DNA of 64,000 bases from an uncultured Pelagibacteraceae bacterium (GCA_902622545.1 CACNQD010000003.1:124001-188000), one strand, 5' to 3'. Shown: positions 29,096 to 40,115, numbered from the stretch's first letter. Program-made: numbers and translations. The notes: generated from the letters alone by a model not told the origin.

Positions 29096-30088
29096 TTATT
29101 TTAAAATTTTATCTAGGTAATCTGCGTAATAACTAATTATAGCATTTGCCCCAGCTCTTTTGAATGATAATAGAGACTCGTAAATTGCTTCTTTATTTAG
29201 TATTTTATTATTAATTGCACTCGATATAAGACTATATTCTCCGGATACTTGGTATGCTAGAACAGGTATTTTAAAATTGTCTTTTACTGCTTTAATAATA
29301 TCTAGATATGGTAAACCAGGTTTTACCATAACCATATCTGCTCCTTCCTTTATGTCCATTGATACCTCTCTCAAAGCCTCGTTTAGATTACTATAATCCA
29401 TTTGATACGTTTTTTTATTTCCTTGTAATGCTTTTTTTGATCCTACGGCGTCTCTAAAAGGTCCATAAAAAGAAGATGAATACTTGACCGCATATGAAAG
29501 TAATTGAATATTTTCATAACCGTTCTTGTCTAGCTCTTTTCTTATTTCTCCAATCCTTCCGTCCATCATATCTGATGGAGCTATTACATCACAACCCATC
29601 TGAGCTTGCATTAAAGATTGTTTAATTAAAATTTCAATGGTCTTGTCATTTAAAATTTCGTTTTTTTCTAATATACCATCATGACCGTGAGTAGTGTATG
29701 GATCAAGTGCTACATCACACATAATTCCGATTTTATTATTATATTTTTTTTTAATTTTAACTATAGCTTTAGAAACTAAATTATTTTCGTTTAATGCTTC
29801 AGACCCGCTTTTATCTTTTAATTTTATTTTAGTATTGGGGAATAACGCTACCATTGGAATTTTATTTTTAATTGCTCGATCAATAATTACTGATAAATTA
29901 TCGACACTATATCTATAGACTCCTTTCATTAACTTTATTTCCTGCTTCTTATTTTTCCCATCAGTCAGAAATATAGGTAAAACAAAATCGCTACCAGAAA
30001 GAGTATTTTCTCTAACAAGTCTTCTTGACCATTCTTCTTTTCTCGATCTTCTCATCCTTAAATTTGGGTATTTTCCAGTGATAATCAT
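29096..30088 (-). CDS. hemB: Delta-aminolevulinic acid dehydratase (Mg-type)
   Basis: HemB condenses two 5-aminolevulinates to porphobilinogen for heme synthesis. The active-site lysines lie in YAVKYSSSFYGPFR and MVKPGLPYLD, with APSDMMDGRIGEIR between. The metal loop reads DVALDPYTTHGHDG: the zinc cysteines of the E. coli/mammalian type are replaced by Ala/Asp, so it is the Mg/K-dependent alphaproteobacterial form. I take the ATG at 30088 (MIITGKYPN) over a TTG two codons upstream. Confidence 0.96.
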   Translation of the reverse strand: MIITGKYPNLRMRRSRKEEWSRRLVRENTLSGSDFVLPIFLTDGKNKKQEIKLMKGVYRYSVDNLSVIIDRAIKNKIPMVALFPNTKIKLKDKSGSEALNENNLVSKAIVKIKKKYNNKIGIMCDVALDPYTTHGHDGILEKNEILNDKTIEILIKQSLMQAQMGCDVIAPSDMMDGRIGEIRKELDKNGYENIQLLSYAVKYSSSFYGPFRDAVGSKKALQGNKKTYQMDYSNLNEALREVSMDIKEGADMVMVKPGLPYLDIIKAVKDNFKIPVLAYQVSGEYSLISSAINNKILNKEAIYESLLSFKRAGANAIISYYADYLDKILK

Positions 30089-30164
30089 TCTCAAATAATT
30101 TTTATTAATGCGACAATAGTAATATATATAATTTTAGTCTATAAGTTATTAATAAAAAGTAATT

Positions 30165-30755
30165 ATGTCACTATCATTTAATGATTTTAAAAAACAAAAA
30201 ATAAAATTTGATATTAATAAGTTAAAAGAAGCTTATAAACAGGTTCTTATGATAAAAGATTTTCAAGGTGTAGAAGGAGTTACTAATTTTGGAGCTATCT
30301 CTCTAACTCAAATCCCTGGGGACCCAGACTCTATAAAAGGAAACAAAGCAAGAGGTGTTTTCTGGACAAAACCTGATCAAACAGGAAAAGAAGTTATAAG
30401 AGATCAAATGATAGATGAAGCAGCTTATTCAGAATTTATAAGTGATTATGAAGATACATATTTTAAAGAAGTAGTAGAAACTTTACAAAAAAATTATAAA
30501 ATAGGACGTGTTAGAATTTTATTAAAAACACCAAGATCAACATTAAGTTGGCATAGAGACCCTGAACCAAGATTGCATATTCCAATTATAACTAATCCTG
30601 GTTCAATAATGGTTATAGATAATGTTGCAAAGCATATGCCAGCTGATGGATCAGTTTGGATTACAAATAATACAAAATATCATAATGCTTTTAATGGTGG
30701 TGAAGAAAATAGAATACACCTAGTAGCATGTGTTTTAGACTATAAATTTAATTAA
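30165..30755 (+). CDS. Aspartyl/asparaginyl beta-hydroxylase-like 2-oxoglutarate dioxygenase
   Basis: This 196-residue protein has a double-stranded beta-helix core. The iron ligands appear as HRD (near 125-127 in SWHRDPEPRLHIPI) and a distal His in YHNAFNGGEENRIHLV, where Arg would bind 2-oxoglutarate. This matches the Asp/Asn hydroxylase (PF05118-type) family. The substrate is unknown; bacterial members hydroxylate free amino acids, peptides or lipids. The gene is divergent from hemB and leads into rpiB-glyA. Confidence 0.8.
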   Translation: MSLSFNDFKKQKIKFDINKLKEAYKQVLMIKDFQGVEGVTNFGAISLTQIPGDPDSIKGNKARGVFWTKPDQTGKEVIRDQMIDEAAYSEFISDYEDTYFKEVVETLQKNYKIGRVRILLKTPRSTLSWHRDPEPRLHIPIITNPGSIMVIDNVAKHMPADGSVWITNNTKYHNAFNGGEENRIHLVACVLDYKFN

Positions 30756-30756
30756 A

Positions 30757-31179
30757 TTGAAAATTTTTATTTCATCAGATCATGCAGGTTTTTATTTAAA
30801 AAATTGTATTTTTGAAAATTTAAAAAAAAAAAATTATAAGATTGAAAATTTAGGACCTTTTAGCAATAAATCTGTAGACTACCCAATTTATGCAAAAAAA
30901 TTAGCTAATAAAGTATCCAAAAATAATACAAATTTTGGAATACTCGTTTGCGGATCTGGGACGGGTATGGCAATGGCAGCTAATAAAGTAAAAAATATAA
31001 GAGCTGCAGTGTGTTATAATACGAAAAACACGAAATTATCTAGATTGCATAATAACGCAAATATTATTACAGTAGGTTCTAGGCTAATTAGTAAAAATTT
31101 AGCTTTTAAATTAGTTAATATTTTTTTGAAAACTAAATTTGAAGGTGGTAGACACTTAAGGAGAATTAAAAAAATTTAA
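30757..31179 (+). CDS. rpiB: Ribose-5-phosphate isomerase B
   Basis: RpiB interconverts ribose-5-P and ribulose-5-P in the pentose phosphate pathway. [10 protein letters not shown] at the N-terminus, the catalytic Cys in [14 protein letters not shown] (near 65) and the late [12 protein letters not shown] motif are clear. The 140 residues are typical. Translation must start at a TTG one base after the previous stop because no ATG precedes the first beta strand. Confidence 0.95.
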   Translation: MKIFISSDHAGFYLKNCIFENLKKKNYKIENLGPFSNKSVDYPIYAKKLANKVSKNNTNFGILVCGSGTGMAMAANKVKNIRAAVCYNTKNTKLSRLHNNANIITVGSRLISKNLAFKLVNIFLKTKFEGGRHLRRIKKI

Positions 31180-31183
31180 ATAT

Positions 31184-32494
31184 ATGTCTAGTGAAAAAAA
31201 ATATATAAATCCAGACTTTCAAAGCTTTTTTGAAAATAGTTTATCTTCATCTGATCCAGAGATTTATAAAGCTATAAATGATGAATTACTAAGACAACAA
31301 CAACATATAGAACTTATAGCTTCCGAAAATATTGTTTCAAATGCATTACTGCAAGCACAAGGCTCTGTTCTTACCAATAAATATGCAGAAGGTTATCCTG
31401 GCAAAAGATATTACAATGGTTGTGATCATGTCGATACAGCAGAAAGTTTAGCAATAGAAAGAGTTAAAAAATTATTTAATTGTAAATTTGCAAATGTTCA
31501 ACCGCACTCTGGTGCACAAGCTAATGGAGCTGTTTTTTTAGCATTATTAAAACCAGGTGATACAATATTGGGCATGAGTTTAAATTCTGGTGGTCACTTA
31601 ACTCATGGTTCAAAAGCATCTGTATCCGGTAAATGGTTTAACGCAATTAGTTACGAAGTAGATAAGGAAACTGAATTATTAGATTACAAAGATATTGAAA
31701 ATAAAGCTATGGAACATAAGCCCAAGCTAATAATTGCAGGTGGAAGTGCTTATTCTAGATTTATAGATTTTAAAAAATTTAAAGAAATTGCTGAAAAAGT
31801 TGGAGCCTATTTGATGGTGGATATGGCACATTTCTCTGGACTAGTAGCTGGTAAGGGTTATCCAAATCCAGTTGACCACGCAGACGTAGTAACATCAACA
31901 ACTCATAAAGTTTTTAGAAGTGCTCGAGGTGGAATAATTCTAACAAACAGAGAGGATTTATCTAAAAAATTTAATTCAGCAGTTTTTCCAGGATACCAGG
32001 GTGGACCATTAATGCATGTCATAGCTGCAAAAGCAGTTGGTTTTTTGGAAGCGTTGAAGCCAGATTTTAGAAATTATATATCTAACGTTCTTGCAAATGC
32101 TAAGATGTTAGCTGAAACATTAAAGAATAATGGATTTAAAATTTATTCAGGAGGCACTGATACACATTTAATGTTAGTTGATTTACGTCCATTTAATGTA
32201 AAAGGGAATATGGCAGCAGATAGTTTATGCAGAGCTAACATAACTTGTAATAAAAATGGAATACCTTTTGATACAGAGAGTCCAATGATTACATCTGGTA
32301 TAAGATTAGGAACTCAAGCAGCAACAACAAGAGGATTTGGATTAGAGGAATTTAAATTAGTAGGTAATTTAATTACCAAAGTAATTAAAGGATTATCAAC
32401 TAATCAAGAGGATAATAGTAAAGTTGAGAATGAAGTAAGAAAAGAGGTTATCGATCTTTGCTCGAAGTTTCCGATTTATAAAAATTTAAAATAA
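31184..32494 (+). CDS. glyA: Serine hydroxymethyltransferase
   Basis: GlyA interconverts serine and glycine with tetrahydrofolate and is central to C1 metabolism, linking here to the glycine and methylene-THF produced by sarcosine oxidase. The PLP-lysine motif [14 protein letters not shown] lies near residues 235-248, and [10 protein letters not shown] and [11 protein letters not shown] are conserved. The 436 residues are full length. It sits 4 bp after rpiB, the common rpiB-glyA-nrdR-ribD order. Confidence 0.98.
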   Translation: MSSEKKYINPDFQSFFENSLSSSDPEIYKAINDELLRQQQHIELIASENIVSNALLQAQGSVLTNKYAEGYPGKRYYNGCDHVDTAESLAIERVKKLFNCKFANVQPHSGAQANGAVFLALLKPGDTILGMSLNSGGHLTHGSKASVSGKWFNAISYEVDKETELLDYKDIENKAMEHKPKLIIAGGSAYSRFIDFKKFKEIAEKVGAYLMVDMAHFSGLVAGKGYPNPVDHADVVTSTTHKVFRSARGGIILTNREDLSKKFNSAVFPGYQGGPLMHVIAAKAVGFLEALKPDFRNYISNVLANAKMLAETLKNNGFKIYSGGTDTHLMLVDLRPFNVKGNMAADSLCRANITCNKNGIPFDTESPMITSGIRLGTQAATTRGFGLEEFKLVGNLITKVIKGLSTNQEDNSKVENEVRKEVIDLCSKFPIYKNLK

Positions 32495-32501
32495 CTTAAA
32501 A

Positions 32502-32963
32502 ATGATTTGTCCCTGTGAAAAAAAAGGTGAAACATCTGTGGTTGACTCTAGGCCTACAGAAGATGGTACTGCAATTAGGCGAAGAAGACTTTGTACTGTT
32601 TGTGGAGAAAGATTTACTACATTCGAAAGAATTCAAATAAGAGAACTATTTGTAGTTAAAAAAAATGGGAGAAAATCACCTTTTGATAGAGATAAATTAT
32701 CGAAGTCAATTTATATAGCTTTAAAAAAAAGACCTATCGATAGTGACACTGTAGAAAAATTTATTACGAAAATTTCAAATTCATTAGAAGAGATGGGACA
32801 AAATGAGATATCATCTAACACTATAGGAACTATGGTTATGGATGGTCTTAAAAATTTGGATCCAGTTGCTTATGTTAGATTTGCATCTGTATATAGAAAT
32901 TTTAGGGAAGAAAAAGATTTCGTTCAATTTGTAGACAAGATAGATGTCTTCAAAAAAAGATAA
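32502..32963 (+). CDS. nrdR: Transcriptional repressor NrdR
   Basis: NrdR senses (d)ATP through an ATP-cone and represses ribonucleotide reductase genes. The 153 residues have an N-terminal zinc ribbon (C3, C5, C31, C34) and then an ATP-cone starting [33 protein letters not shown] is diagnostic. Unusually, the first zinc knuckle is CPC in place of the family's CPxC. It overlaps ribD by 20 bp. Confidence 0.95.
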   Translation: MICPCEKKGETSVVDSRPTEDGTAIRRRRLCTVCGERFTTFERIQIRELFVVKKNGRKSPFDRDKLSKSIYIALKKRPIDSDTVEKFITKISNSLEEMGQNEISSNTIGTMVMDGLKNLDPVAYVRFASVYRNFREEKDFVQFVDKIDVFKKR

Positions 32964-34026
32964 ATTTTATCTCAAATTAGCTTTAAATTTGGCCAAACAG
33001 CATGAAGGTCTGACCAACGAAAATCCTTCTGTTGGTTGTGTTATAGTTAAAGATGATAAGATTTTATCACTATCAAAAACATCAATTAGTGGACGACCTC
33101 ATGCAGAAGATAATGCTATTCGTTTAGCAAATACAAATGATCTTAAAGGTTCTACTATTTATGTAACTTTGGAGCCATGTACACATCATGGAAAAACACC
33201 ACCTTGTACCGATTTAATAATTAAAAAAAAAATATCAAAAATTGTTTATGCATCTAATGATATTGACGAAAGAACTGCCAATAAATTAAAAAAAGTTTTG
33301 AAAAATCATAATATTTCTACAAAACAAATTAGAATGAAAGAGATTACTGATTTTTACAAAAGTTACTTTTTTATTAGGAAAAACAAATTTCCTTATATTA
33401 CAGCTAAATTAGCTTGCTCTAATGATTATTATATTTATTCAAAAAAAAATAAAAACATAACTAATGAATTATCTCGAAAAACCTCACACTTATTGAGATA
33501 TAAGAATAACGCAATATTAATTTCATCTAAAACTTTAAATAAAGATAATCCACTTTTAAATTGTAGAATCGAAGGTCTAGAAAATTATTCACCTACAAAA
33601 ATTATTTTAGATAAAAACTTAAATTATAAAAAAAATCTTAATATCTTTAAAGATAATATAAAAAAATGTATTTTTTTTTATAACGTATCCAATAAAAAAA
33701 AATTATCTGTACTTAAAAAAAAAAAGATAAAGCATTATAAAGTTAATTTAGATAGTCAAAATAATTTAGATTTTACAGAAGTTAAAAAGAAATTATTTAA
33801 ATTAAATATAAATTATCTTTTAATTGAAGGTGGCAAAGAGTTAACTAAATCTTTAATACAAAAAAAACATATTAATCAGTTTTTTTTGTTTAAAAGTGGC
33901 AAAAACCTAAATAAAAATGGACAACTGAGGATAAAGGAAATAGTTAATCAGTTAAATAAGAAATTTAAAAACAAAATAAATTTAGATATTTATCTAAATG
34001 AAGACAGGGTTATTTATTACAGTTAA
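32944..34026 (+). CDS. ribD: Bifunctional riboflavin-specific deaminase/reductase
   Basis: RibD deaminates and reduces the pyrimidine intermediate of riboflavin synthesis. The N-terminal cytidine-deaminase-like domain has HAEDNAI (near 51-57) and the zinc cysteines in [12 protein letters not shown]. The reductase domain (about 145-360) is divergent and Lys/Asn-rich but keeps [13 protein letters not shown]. The 360 residues are normal length. It begins the ribD-ribE-ribBX-ribH run. Confidence 0.95.
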   Translation: MSSKKDKFYLKLALNLAKQHEGLTNENPSVGCVIVKDDKILSLSKTSISGRPHAEDNAIRLANTNDLKGSTIYVTLEPCTHHGKTPPCTDLIIKKKISKIVYASNDIDERTANKLKKVLKNHNISTKQIRMKEITDFYKSYFFIRKNKFPYITAKLACSNDYYIYSKKNKNITNELSRKTSHLLRYKNNAILISSKTLNKDNPLLNCRIEGLENYSPTKIILDKNLNYKKNLNIFKDNIKKCIFFYNVSNKKKLSVLKKKKIKHYKVNLDSQNNLDFTEVKKKLFKLNINYLLIEGGKELTKSLIQKKHINQFFLFKSGKNLNKNGQLRIKEIVNQLNKKFKNKINLDIYLNEDRVIYYS

Positions 34027-34028
34027 TT

Positions 34029-34619
34029 ATGTTTAATGGTATTATTTTTAATAAAGGGATTGTAAATAAGATTAAAAAAAGCACTAAGGGTGTGAATATT
34101 TTTGTTAAAAGCAATCTAAAAGTTAAAAACAAAGACTTAGGTGTTTCAATATGTTGTGACGGTGTTTGTTTAACAATGGTATCTCTTAAGAATAAAGTAA
34201 TGGAATTTTATTTATTAAAAGAGACAATGAATAGATCTAAATTTAAAAATATATCAATAGGTGATAAGATAAATCTTGAGTTGCCCTTAAAATACGGTCA
34301 GAAAATCTCAGGTCATTTATGCCAGGGCCATGTTGACTGCACATCAAAAGTAAATAAAATTATTAAGAAAGGTAATTCAAGAATTTATGATTTCACAATT
34401 GATAAAAATAATTTATCATATTTAATACCTAAAGCATCTATTCTTTTAAATGGTGTATCTTTAACAATATCCAAGGTTACGAAAAATGGATTTCAAGTGT
34501 GGTTAATTCCTCACAGTTTAAAGCTTACAAATTTATCAGATCTTAAAAAAGGACAAATTGTCAATGTTGAAATTGATATCTTATCAAAATATATAAAAAA
34601 ACATTATGGTAAAAAGTAA
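34029..34619 (+). CDS. ribE: Riboflavin synthase alpha chain
   Basis: This enzyme dismutates two 6,7-dimethyl-8-ribityllumazines to riboflavin. It shows two lumazine-binding barrels. The N-terminal MFNGIIFNKGIV start and GVSICCDGVCLTM are in the first, and GQKISGHLCQGHVDC and LLNGVSLTIS span the second. The 196 residues are typical. It overlaps the next gene by 14 bp. Confidence 0.95.
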   Translation: MFNGIIFNKGIVNKIKKSTKGVNIFVKSNLKVKNKDLGVSICCDGVCLTMVSLKNKVMEFYLLKETMNRSKFKNISIGDKINLELPLKYGQKISGHLCQGHVDCTSKVNKIIKKGNSRIYDFTIDKNNLSYLIPKASILLNGVSLTISKVTKNGFQVWLIPHSLKLTNLSDLKKGQIVNVEIDILSKYIKKHYGKK

Positions 34620-35706
34620 CTACACACCAATAGATAAAATTATAAAGTCTGCAAAAAAAGGTGAAATGTATATCCTTGTAGATGATGAAAATCGTGAAAA
34701 TGAAGGAGATTTAGTCGTCCCAGCATCAAATGTATCATCCAATAAGATTAATTTTATGGCCAAATATGGTAGAGGATTAATTTGTTTAGCTATTACAGAC
34801 AAGCAAGCGAAAAAATTAAATTTATCATTAATGTCTCCAATAAATAATTCAAGAAATCAAACGGCTTTTACAGTTTCTATTGAGGCAAAGAAAGGTGTTA
34901 CAACCGGTATTTCAGCCAAAGATAGATCCAAAACTATCAAAACAGCCATTAAAGATAAGGTTAAGAAAGATGAAATTGTTTCTCCTGGACATATTTTTCC
35001 AATTATTTCAAAAGAAGGTGGTGTATTAGTTAGGGCAGGGCACACAGAAGCATCAGTAGATATTTCAAAACTTGCAAATAAAAATCCATCGGCAGTTATA
35101 TGTGAAATAATGAATGATGATGGTGTTATGGCAAAAGGAAAAGAGCTTTTTGATTTCGCAAAAAAACATGATCTTAAGATTGGTAAAATTGAAGATTTAA
35201 TTTCTTATAGACTTAAAAATGAGAAATTAATCAAGTTAAAAAAAAAGGATCATATATCAATAAATAATCAAAAATTTTCAATTAAAGTATTTGAAAATAT
35301 ATTGGACGGATCTGAGAATTTTGCTTTAGTGAAAGGCAAAATTAAATCTAATAAGAATATTAGAGTAAGAGTTATATCTTCAAATATTGTTGAAAATTAT
35401 CTTACGGGAAAAAATCTACCAAATTCATTTAGTAAAACTTTAAAATACTTTCAAAAATTTAATAATTGTGTTCTTATATTTATTAGAGACACTAACATTA
35501 AGTCTGTATCTGCAACTTTACGTGATTTAAAATCAGAGAAAATTAAAAAAAGACCAGATCAATTGATAAGAAATTACGGTATAGGTGCACAAATAATAAA
35601 ATCATTAAATATTAAAAATATGATTTTAGTTACAAGATCCCCAAAAAAAGTTGTAGGTCTAGAAGGATTTGATATAAAAATTGTAAAACAAGAGATTATA
35701 AAATGA
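34606..35706 (+). CDS. ribB: 3,4-dihydroxy-2-butanone 4-phosphate synthase fused to degenerate GTP cyclohydrolase II (RibBX)
   Basis: The N-terminal RibB domain (about 1-205) converts ribulose-5-P to dihydroxybutanone-P. Its motifs [20 protein letters not shown] and GHIFPI are intact. The C-terminal half aligns in layout with GTP cyclohydrolase II but lacks the three zinc cysteines (the CxxGDxFxSxRCDC region is replaced by Cys-free sequence near residues 255-285), so it should not open GTP. This is the RibBX arrangement known from Proteobacteria. A true RibA must be elsewhere. It overlaps ribE by 14 bp and ribH by 4 bp. Confidence 0.9.
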   Translation: MVKSNYTPIDKIIKSAKKGEMYILVDDENRENEGDLVVPASNVSSNKINFMAKYGRGLICLAITDKQAKKLNLSLMSPINNSRNQTAFTVSIEAKKGVTTGISAKDRSKTIKTAIKDKVKKDEIVSPGHIFPIISKEGGVLVRAGHTEASVDISKLANKNPSAVICEIMNDDGVMAKGKELFDFAKKHDLKIGKIEDLISYRLKNEKLIKLKKKDHISINNQKFSIKVFENILDGSENFALVKGKIKSNKNIRVRVISSNIVENYLTGKNLPNSFSKTLKYFQKFNNCVLIFIRDTNIKSVSATLRDLKSEKIKKRPDQLIRNYGIGAQIIKSLNIKNMILVTRSPKKVVGLEGFDIKIVKQEIIK

Positions 35707-36089
35707 AAAAAAAAGTACTTATAGTTGTATCAGATTATTATAAAGATATTAGCAAGACTTTATTAAAAAGTACTAAAAAATACCTTAACAAAAAAACTAG
35801 TTTAAAAATTATTAAAGTTCCTGGTGTTTTTGAAATACCGGTAACAATTTCAAAAAATATTAAAAAGTTTGATGGTTTTATTGCTATTGGTTGCGTAATT
35901 AGAGGAAAAACTGCTCATTTTGATTTGATATCGAGATCAGTAATTGATGCAATCATGAATATAAGTGTAGAAAGTAAAAAACCTGTAGGTAACTGTATTT
36001 TAACATGCTTTAATTATAAACAAGCTGTTTTAAGAAAAAATAAAGGTAAAGAAGCGGCATTTGCATTAAATTCTATCCTATATAAATAA
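35703..36089 (+). CDS. ribH: 6,7-dimethyl-8-ribityllumazine synthase
   Basis: RibH condenses the RibB and RibD products to lumazine. The motifs VPGVFEIPVTIS, GCVIRGKTAHFDLIS and KPVGNCILTC are in order. At 128 residues it is shorter than the usual 140-160 because it has little N-terminal extension. It is followed after 12 bp by nusB, the classic ribH-nusB-thiL order. Confidence 0.95.
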   Translation: MKKKVLIVVSDYYKDISKTLLKSTKKYLNKKTSLKIIKVPGVFEIPVTISKNIKKFDGFIAIGCVIRGKTAHFDLISRSVIDAIMNISVESKKPVGNCILTCFNYKQAVLRKNKGKEAAFALNSILYK

Positions 36090-36101
36090 ATTAATTGTAA
36101 A

Positions 36102-36506
36102 ATGAAGCCAATTTTTAGTCCTAAAAATAACCCCAGAGTTATAATTATCCAAATTTTATATGGGAAGTATTACAATAATGATCAAAATATAATTATTCCT
36201 AAACATAGGTTCAAAAAATTTATAAAAGATGTTGTTTTTGGAACAATTGAAAGAAATGAAGTAATAATTAAAGAAATAAAAAAATATTTAGATGCGGATA
36301 TAAATTTAAAAAACCATGACAATGTTTTTTTAATTATTCTAAAAAGTGCTATTTATGAACTTCTTTACAAACCAACAACATCATCAAAAATAATTATTAA
36401 AGAATATTTGAATGCATCAAATTATTTTATTGAAGATGCAAAGACAAAATATTTAAATGCATTACTTGATAAGATTTCTAAAAATTTAAGATTAATTAAT
36501 GAATGA
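36102..36506 (+). CDS. nusB: Transcription antitermination factor NusB
   Basis: NusB binds boxA RNA with S10 (NusE) for rRNA antitermination. It is an all-helical protein of 134 residues with the C-terminal signature (IIIKEYLNASNYFIED, then KYLNALLDKIS). The N-terminal RNA-binding helix lacks much of the usual Arg-rich start and reads NNPRVIIIQILYGKYY. It overlaps thiL by 8 bp. Confidence 0.92.
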   Translation: MKPIFSPKNNPRVIIIQILYGKYYNNDQNIIIPKHRFKKFIKDVVFGTIERNEVIIKEIKKYLDADINLKNHDNVFLIILKSAIYELLYKPTTSSKIIIKEYLNASNYFIEDAKTKYLNALLDKISKNLRLINE

Positions 36507-37464
36507 AAAAACTTTAATAAAGAATTATCTATCTAAACTAGTTAAGAATAATCCATCTGCATTAAAATTAAACGATGATGTTTTTTTTGACAAAAAAAAT
36601 AGAAATGTAATTTCTATTGATACTTATGTAGAAAAAATACACTTTTTGAACTTTAAAAAACCAAATTTATTAATAAAAAAGATAATCAGATCTTCAATAT
36701 CAGATTTAGTATGCAAGGGTGTTATACCTAAATTTTATTTTATTTCAGGAAGTGGGAATAAACAGTCTTTTAGTAGCAAAAACTTAAAAAAAATAATCAA
36801 TTCATTAAAGTCAGAACAAAAGAAATTTTCTATAAAACTATCAGGGGGCGATACAGTTTTTTCTAAAATAAATTCATTCACTGTAGTTTCATTAGGATTT
36901 AGTGAAAAAATAGTTAAAAGAAATAATGCCAAAATAAATGATGATATTTATATAACTGGTGACTTAGGTGATAGTTATCTAGGTTTAAAATATTTACAAA
37001 AAAAAAAATTTAATAAAAATATTTACCAAAAATATTTTATAAATAAATTTTATTTACCAACGATTAACTTGAATTTTTCAAAGTACCTAACAAAAATAGC
37101 AAATACATCAATTGATATTTCAGATGGTCTTTTAATTGATTTAAATAAAATGATTAATGCCCAAAAAATATCATCAGAAATTTATTATGACAAAATACCT
37201 ATATCTAATAAATTAAAAATTTTTTTAAGTAAAAATTCTTTAAAAAAAAGCAAATTTATTTTCAATGGGGATGATTATCAGATTTTATTTACTTCAAACA
37301 AATCTAATAGAGATAAAATCAATAATATTTCAAGAATAACCAAAACAAAAATTAGCAGAATAGGTAAAATTTTACCAAAAAAGAATTTCAAGTTTAGGCT
37401 ACTAAATGTTGATAAAGTACTGAATTTCACAAAAATACCAGGCTATGAGCATCTTTTCACTTAA
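36499..37464 (+). CDS. thiL: Thiamine-monophosphate kinase
   Basis: ThiL phosphorylates thiamine monophosphate to the active pyrophosphate. The AIR-synthase-like fold shows LNDDVFFD near 24-31, the metal/ATP motif KLSGGDTVFS and later ITGDLGDSYLGLK, then SIDISDGLLIDL. The 321 residues are normal. It closes the riboflavin/NusB operon. A short AT-rich 57-bp gap separates it from hppA. Confidence 0.93.
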   Translation: MNEKTLIKNYLSKLVKNNPSALKLNDDVFFDKKNRNVISIDTYVEKIHFLNFKKPNLLIKKIIRSSISDLVCKGVIPKFYFISGSGNKQSFSSKNLKKIINSLKSEQKKFSIKLSGGDTVFSKINSFTVVSLGFSEKIVKRNNAKINDDIYITGDLGDSYLGLKYLQKKKFNKNIYQKYFINKFYLPTINLNFSKYLTKIANTSIDISDGLLIDLNKMINAQKISSEIYYDKIPISNKLKIFLSKNSLKKSKFIFNGDDYQILFTSNKSNRDKINNISRITKTKISRIGKILPKKNFKFRLLNVDKVLNFTKIPGYEHLFT

Positions 37465-37521
37465 TATTTTATTGCCTTTTATGTTTTATTTTGTATTGTC
37501 CGATTTTTAAAATACAAAATT

Positions 37522-39627
37522 ATGTCAAGTAATACTGAAACAATATTAATTTACACAATATTAGCCGGACTTTTATCAATCGTTTATGGTTTTTTTACAG
37601 GTAAAAGTATTTTAAATTCCAGTGCTGGTAATTCCAAAATGCAAGAAATTGCATCTGCCATACAAATTGGAGCCAAAGCTTACTTAAATAGACAATATAA
37701 AACTATTGCTATTGTAGGTGTAGTAGTTTTAGTAATTGTTAGTTATTCTTTCAGTATACTTGTTGGTTTAGGTTATCTTATTGGTGCAACACTCTCAGGT
37801 ATTGCAGGCTATGTAGGTATGTTAGTTTCCGTTCAAGCAAACGTTAGAACAGCAGAAGCGTCTAGAAAAGGTTTAGCCAGTGGTTTAAATGTAGCGTTTA
37901 AATCAGGAGCGGTAACAGGAATGTTAGTTGCAGGACTGGCACTGCTATCAATAGCTGTTTATTACTATATTTTATTAATTTATGAAGTTGATGAGAGAGA
38001 AATAGTAAATGCTTTGGTCGCTTTAGGTTTTGGTGCATCTTTAATTTCAATTTTCGCTAGATTGGGTGGTGGTATATTTACGAAAGGTGCTGATGTTGGA
38101 GCAGATCTTGTTGGTAAAGTCGAAGCTGGAATTCCTGAAGATGATCCTAGAAATCCTGCTGTCATTGCCGATAATGTTGGTGATAATGTTGGAGACTGCG
38201 CAGGTATGGCTGCTGACTTATTTGAAACATATGCGGTAACAATTGTTGCAACTATGGTTTTATCATCAATATTTTTTCCTAATGATATGAGTATGATGAT
38301 ATATCCATTAACAATTGGTGGAGCATGTATTTTAACCTCTATTATTGGTACATTCTTTGTCAGGTTAGGTAATAGTAAAAATGTTATGAACGCTTTATAT
38401 AAAGGATTTATAGTTTCTGCTATAGCCTCTCTAATAATTTTATATCCTGTTACAGATCAAGTTTTAGGATTAGAAAATATATATAAACTTAAAAATAAAT
38501 CCTTTACAGGGATAGATTTATATTATTGTGGGGTGATTGGTTTAATAATTACAGGACTTTTAATTTGGGTTACAGAATATTATACAGGTACTAATTATAG
38601 ACCTGTAAAAAGTGTAGCAAGTTCATCAACAACTGGTCACGGAACAAATGTTATTCAAGGTTTAGCTGTATCATTAGAAGCTACAGCAATACCTGCTTTA
38701 ATAATTGTTGCTGGTATACTTTTAACAAATAATATTGCTGGATTATATGGAATTGCAATAGCTGTAACTACTATGTTAGCTTTAGCTGGTATGGTTGTGG
38801 CCTTAGATGCGTATGGTCCTGTTACGGATAATGCTGGTGGAATTGCTGAAATGTCAAAATTACCTAATAATGTTAGAAAAACAACTGACGCATTAGATGC
38901 AGTTGGAAATACTACTAAAGCTGTAACAAAAGGTTATGCTATTGGTTCTGCTGGTTTAGGAGCATTAGTATTATTTGCAGCATATACTGAGGATATAAAA
39001 CATTTTTCTAAAGTTGCTGGATCGAAATTAGAGGGAATAATAGTTACATTTGATTTATCAAATCCTTATGTAGTTGTTGGTTTGCTTATAGGTGGTATGT
39101 TGCCATATTTATTCGGATCAATGGGAATGCAAGCAGTAGGAAGAGCAGGTGGTGCGGTCGTAGTAGAAGTTAGAAGACAATTTAAGAAATATCCTGGTAT
39201 CATGAAAAGAAAACAGAAACCTGACTACGCTAAATTGGTGGATTTATTAACAGTTGCTGCGATCAAAGAAATGATAATCCCATCCCTATTGCCAGTGCTA
39301 TCACCAATATTTTTATATTTCATAATACTATCAATTGGAGGCCAGGTTGCAGCACTAGCATCCGTTGGAGCAATGTTGTTAGGTGTAATTATAACTGGTT
39401 TGTTTGTAGCAGTTTCAATGACTGCTGGTGGCGGTGCGTGGGATAATGCTAAAAAATACATAGAAGATGGCAACTATGGTGGAAAAGGATCTGAAGCTCA
39501 CAAAGCAGCAGTTACCGGTGATACAGTTGGTGATCCCTATAAAGACACTGCAGGACCTGCAGTTAATCCAATGATTAAAATTACTAACATTGTAGCGTTA
39601 TTGCTATTAGCAGTAATAGCTGGATAG
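37522..39627 (+). CDS. hppA: K+-independent proton-translocating pyrophosphatase
   Basis: This membrane pump couples PPi hydrolysis to H+ export. The 701 residues carry about 16 TM helices and the PPi-binding motifs [23 protein letters not shown] and, near the C-terminus, [15 protein letters not shown]. The K+-dependence site reads [10 protein letters not shown], with Lys where K+-requiring enzymes have Ala, so it is the K+-independent type. In a slow-growing oligotroph it would recycle PPi energy. It appears to be a single-gene unit. Confidence 0.97.
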   Translation: MSSNTETILIYTILAGLLSIVYGFFTGKSILNSSAGNSKMQEIASAIQIGAKAYLNRQYKTIAIVGVVVLVIVSYSFSILVGLGYLIGATLSGIAGYVGMLVSVQANVRTAEASRKGLASGLNVAFKSGAVTGMLVAGLALLSIAVYYYILLIYEVDEREIVNALVALGFGASLISIFARLGGGIFTKGADVGADLVGKVEAGIPEDDPRNPAVIADNVGDNVGDCAGMAADLFETYAVTIVATMVLSSIFFPNDMSMMIYPLTIGGACILTSIIGTFFVRLGNSKNVMNALYKGFIVSAIASLIILYPVTDQVLGLENIYKLKNKSFTGIDLYYCGVIGLIITGLLIWVTEYYTGTNYRPVKSVASSSTTGHGTNVIQGLAVSLEATAIPALIIVAGILLTNNIAGLYGIAIAVTTMLALAGMVVALDAYGPVTDNAGGIAEMSKLPNNVRKTTDALDAVGNTTKAVTKGYAIGSAGLGALVLFAAYTEDIKHFSKVAGSKLEGIIVTFDLSNPYVVVGLLIGGMLPYLFGSMGMQAVGRAGGAVVVEVRRQFKKYPGIMKRKQKPDYAKLVDLLTVAAIKEMIIPSLLPVLSPIFLYFIILSIGGQVAALASVGAMLLGVIITGLFVAVSMTAGGGAWDNAKKYIEDGNYGGKGSEAHKAAVTGDTVGDPYKDTAGPAVNPMIKITNIVALLLLAVIAG

Positions 39628-39644
39628 ATAATCTTAGATAATAT

Positions 39645-40115
39645 TTAACGACTTCCTTCTTCTCTTTGCTTCTTTCTTACACCCATTGGATCATTAACAC
39701 GTTGTCTTAGACTTGATAAAAAGTTATAGACAAAATTTCTTTTTTTAAAACTTTCAGATCTTTGATTGTCAAATTTTAAATTTTTCATATCATTAATATC
39801 ATAAAAATCTTTTTTTGCTAAAATTCCTCTATTGTCTATTTCTAAAACCATTACATTATTAACAATTAATTTCCTTCTACCAAAAAAATGTGTATTTGAT
39901 ATTTTTCTTTCTATATAAATCCAAACATCATTATCGAAAGAACTTTTGGTTGAAGGTTCGCCAAAAATTGACAAAATATCATTTTTATTTGATTCTTGTA
40001 CGGTTATATTTTTTTCTTTTTTTTCTAAAAAATAAACACCATGATGGTCATCTACAAGATTAAATGAACAATTTGATATTAAAAAAAAAAAGGATATAAA
40101 AAATAAATATTTCAT
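39645..40115 (-). CDS. bamE: Outer-membrane assembly lipoprotein BamE (SmpA/OmlA)
   Basis: BamE is an accessory lipoprotein of the BAM complex that inserts outer-membrane proteins. The 156 residues have a lipoprotein signal with lipobox ISNC (Cys16), the BamE core motif DILSIFGEPSTKSSFDNDVWIY, and a Lys/Arg-rich tail. Its ATG overlaps the ATG of the divergent neighbour by 2 bp, so there is no intergenic region at the 5' end. Confidence 0.87.
   Translation of the reverse strand: MKYLFFISFFFLISNCSFNLVDDHHGVYFLEKKEKNITVQESNKNDILSIFGEPSTKSSFDNDVWIYIERKISNTHFFGRRKLIVNNVMVLEIDNRGILAKKDFYDINDMKNLKFDNQRSESFKKRNFVYNFLSSLRQRVNDPMGVRKKQREEGSR

Noticed and set aside
29096..29130. Terminator between recO and hemB
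   Set aside because: The two stops abut and no GC hairpin is present.
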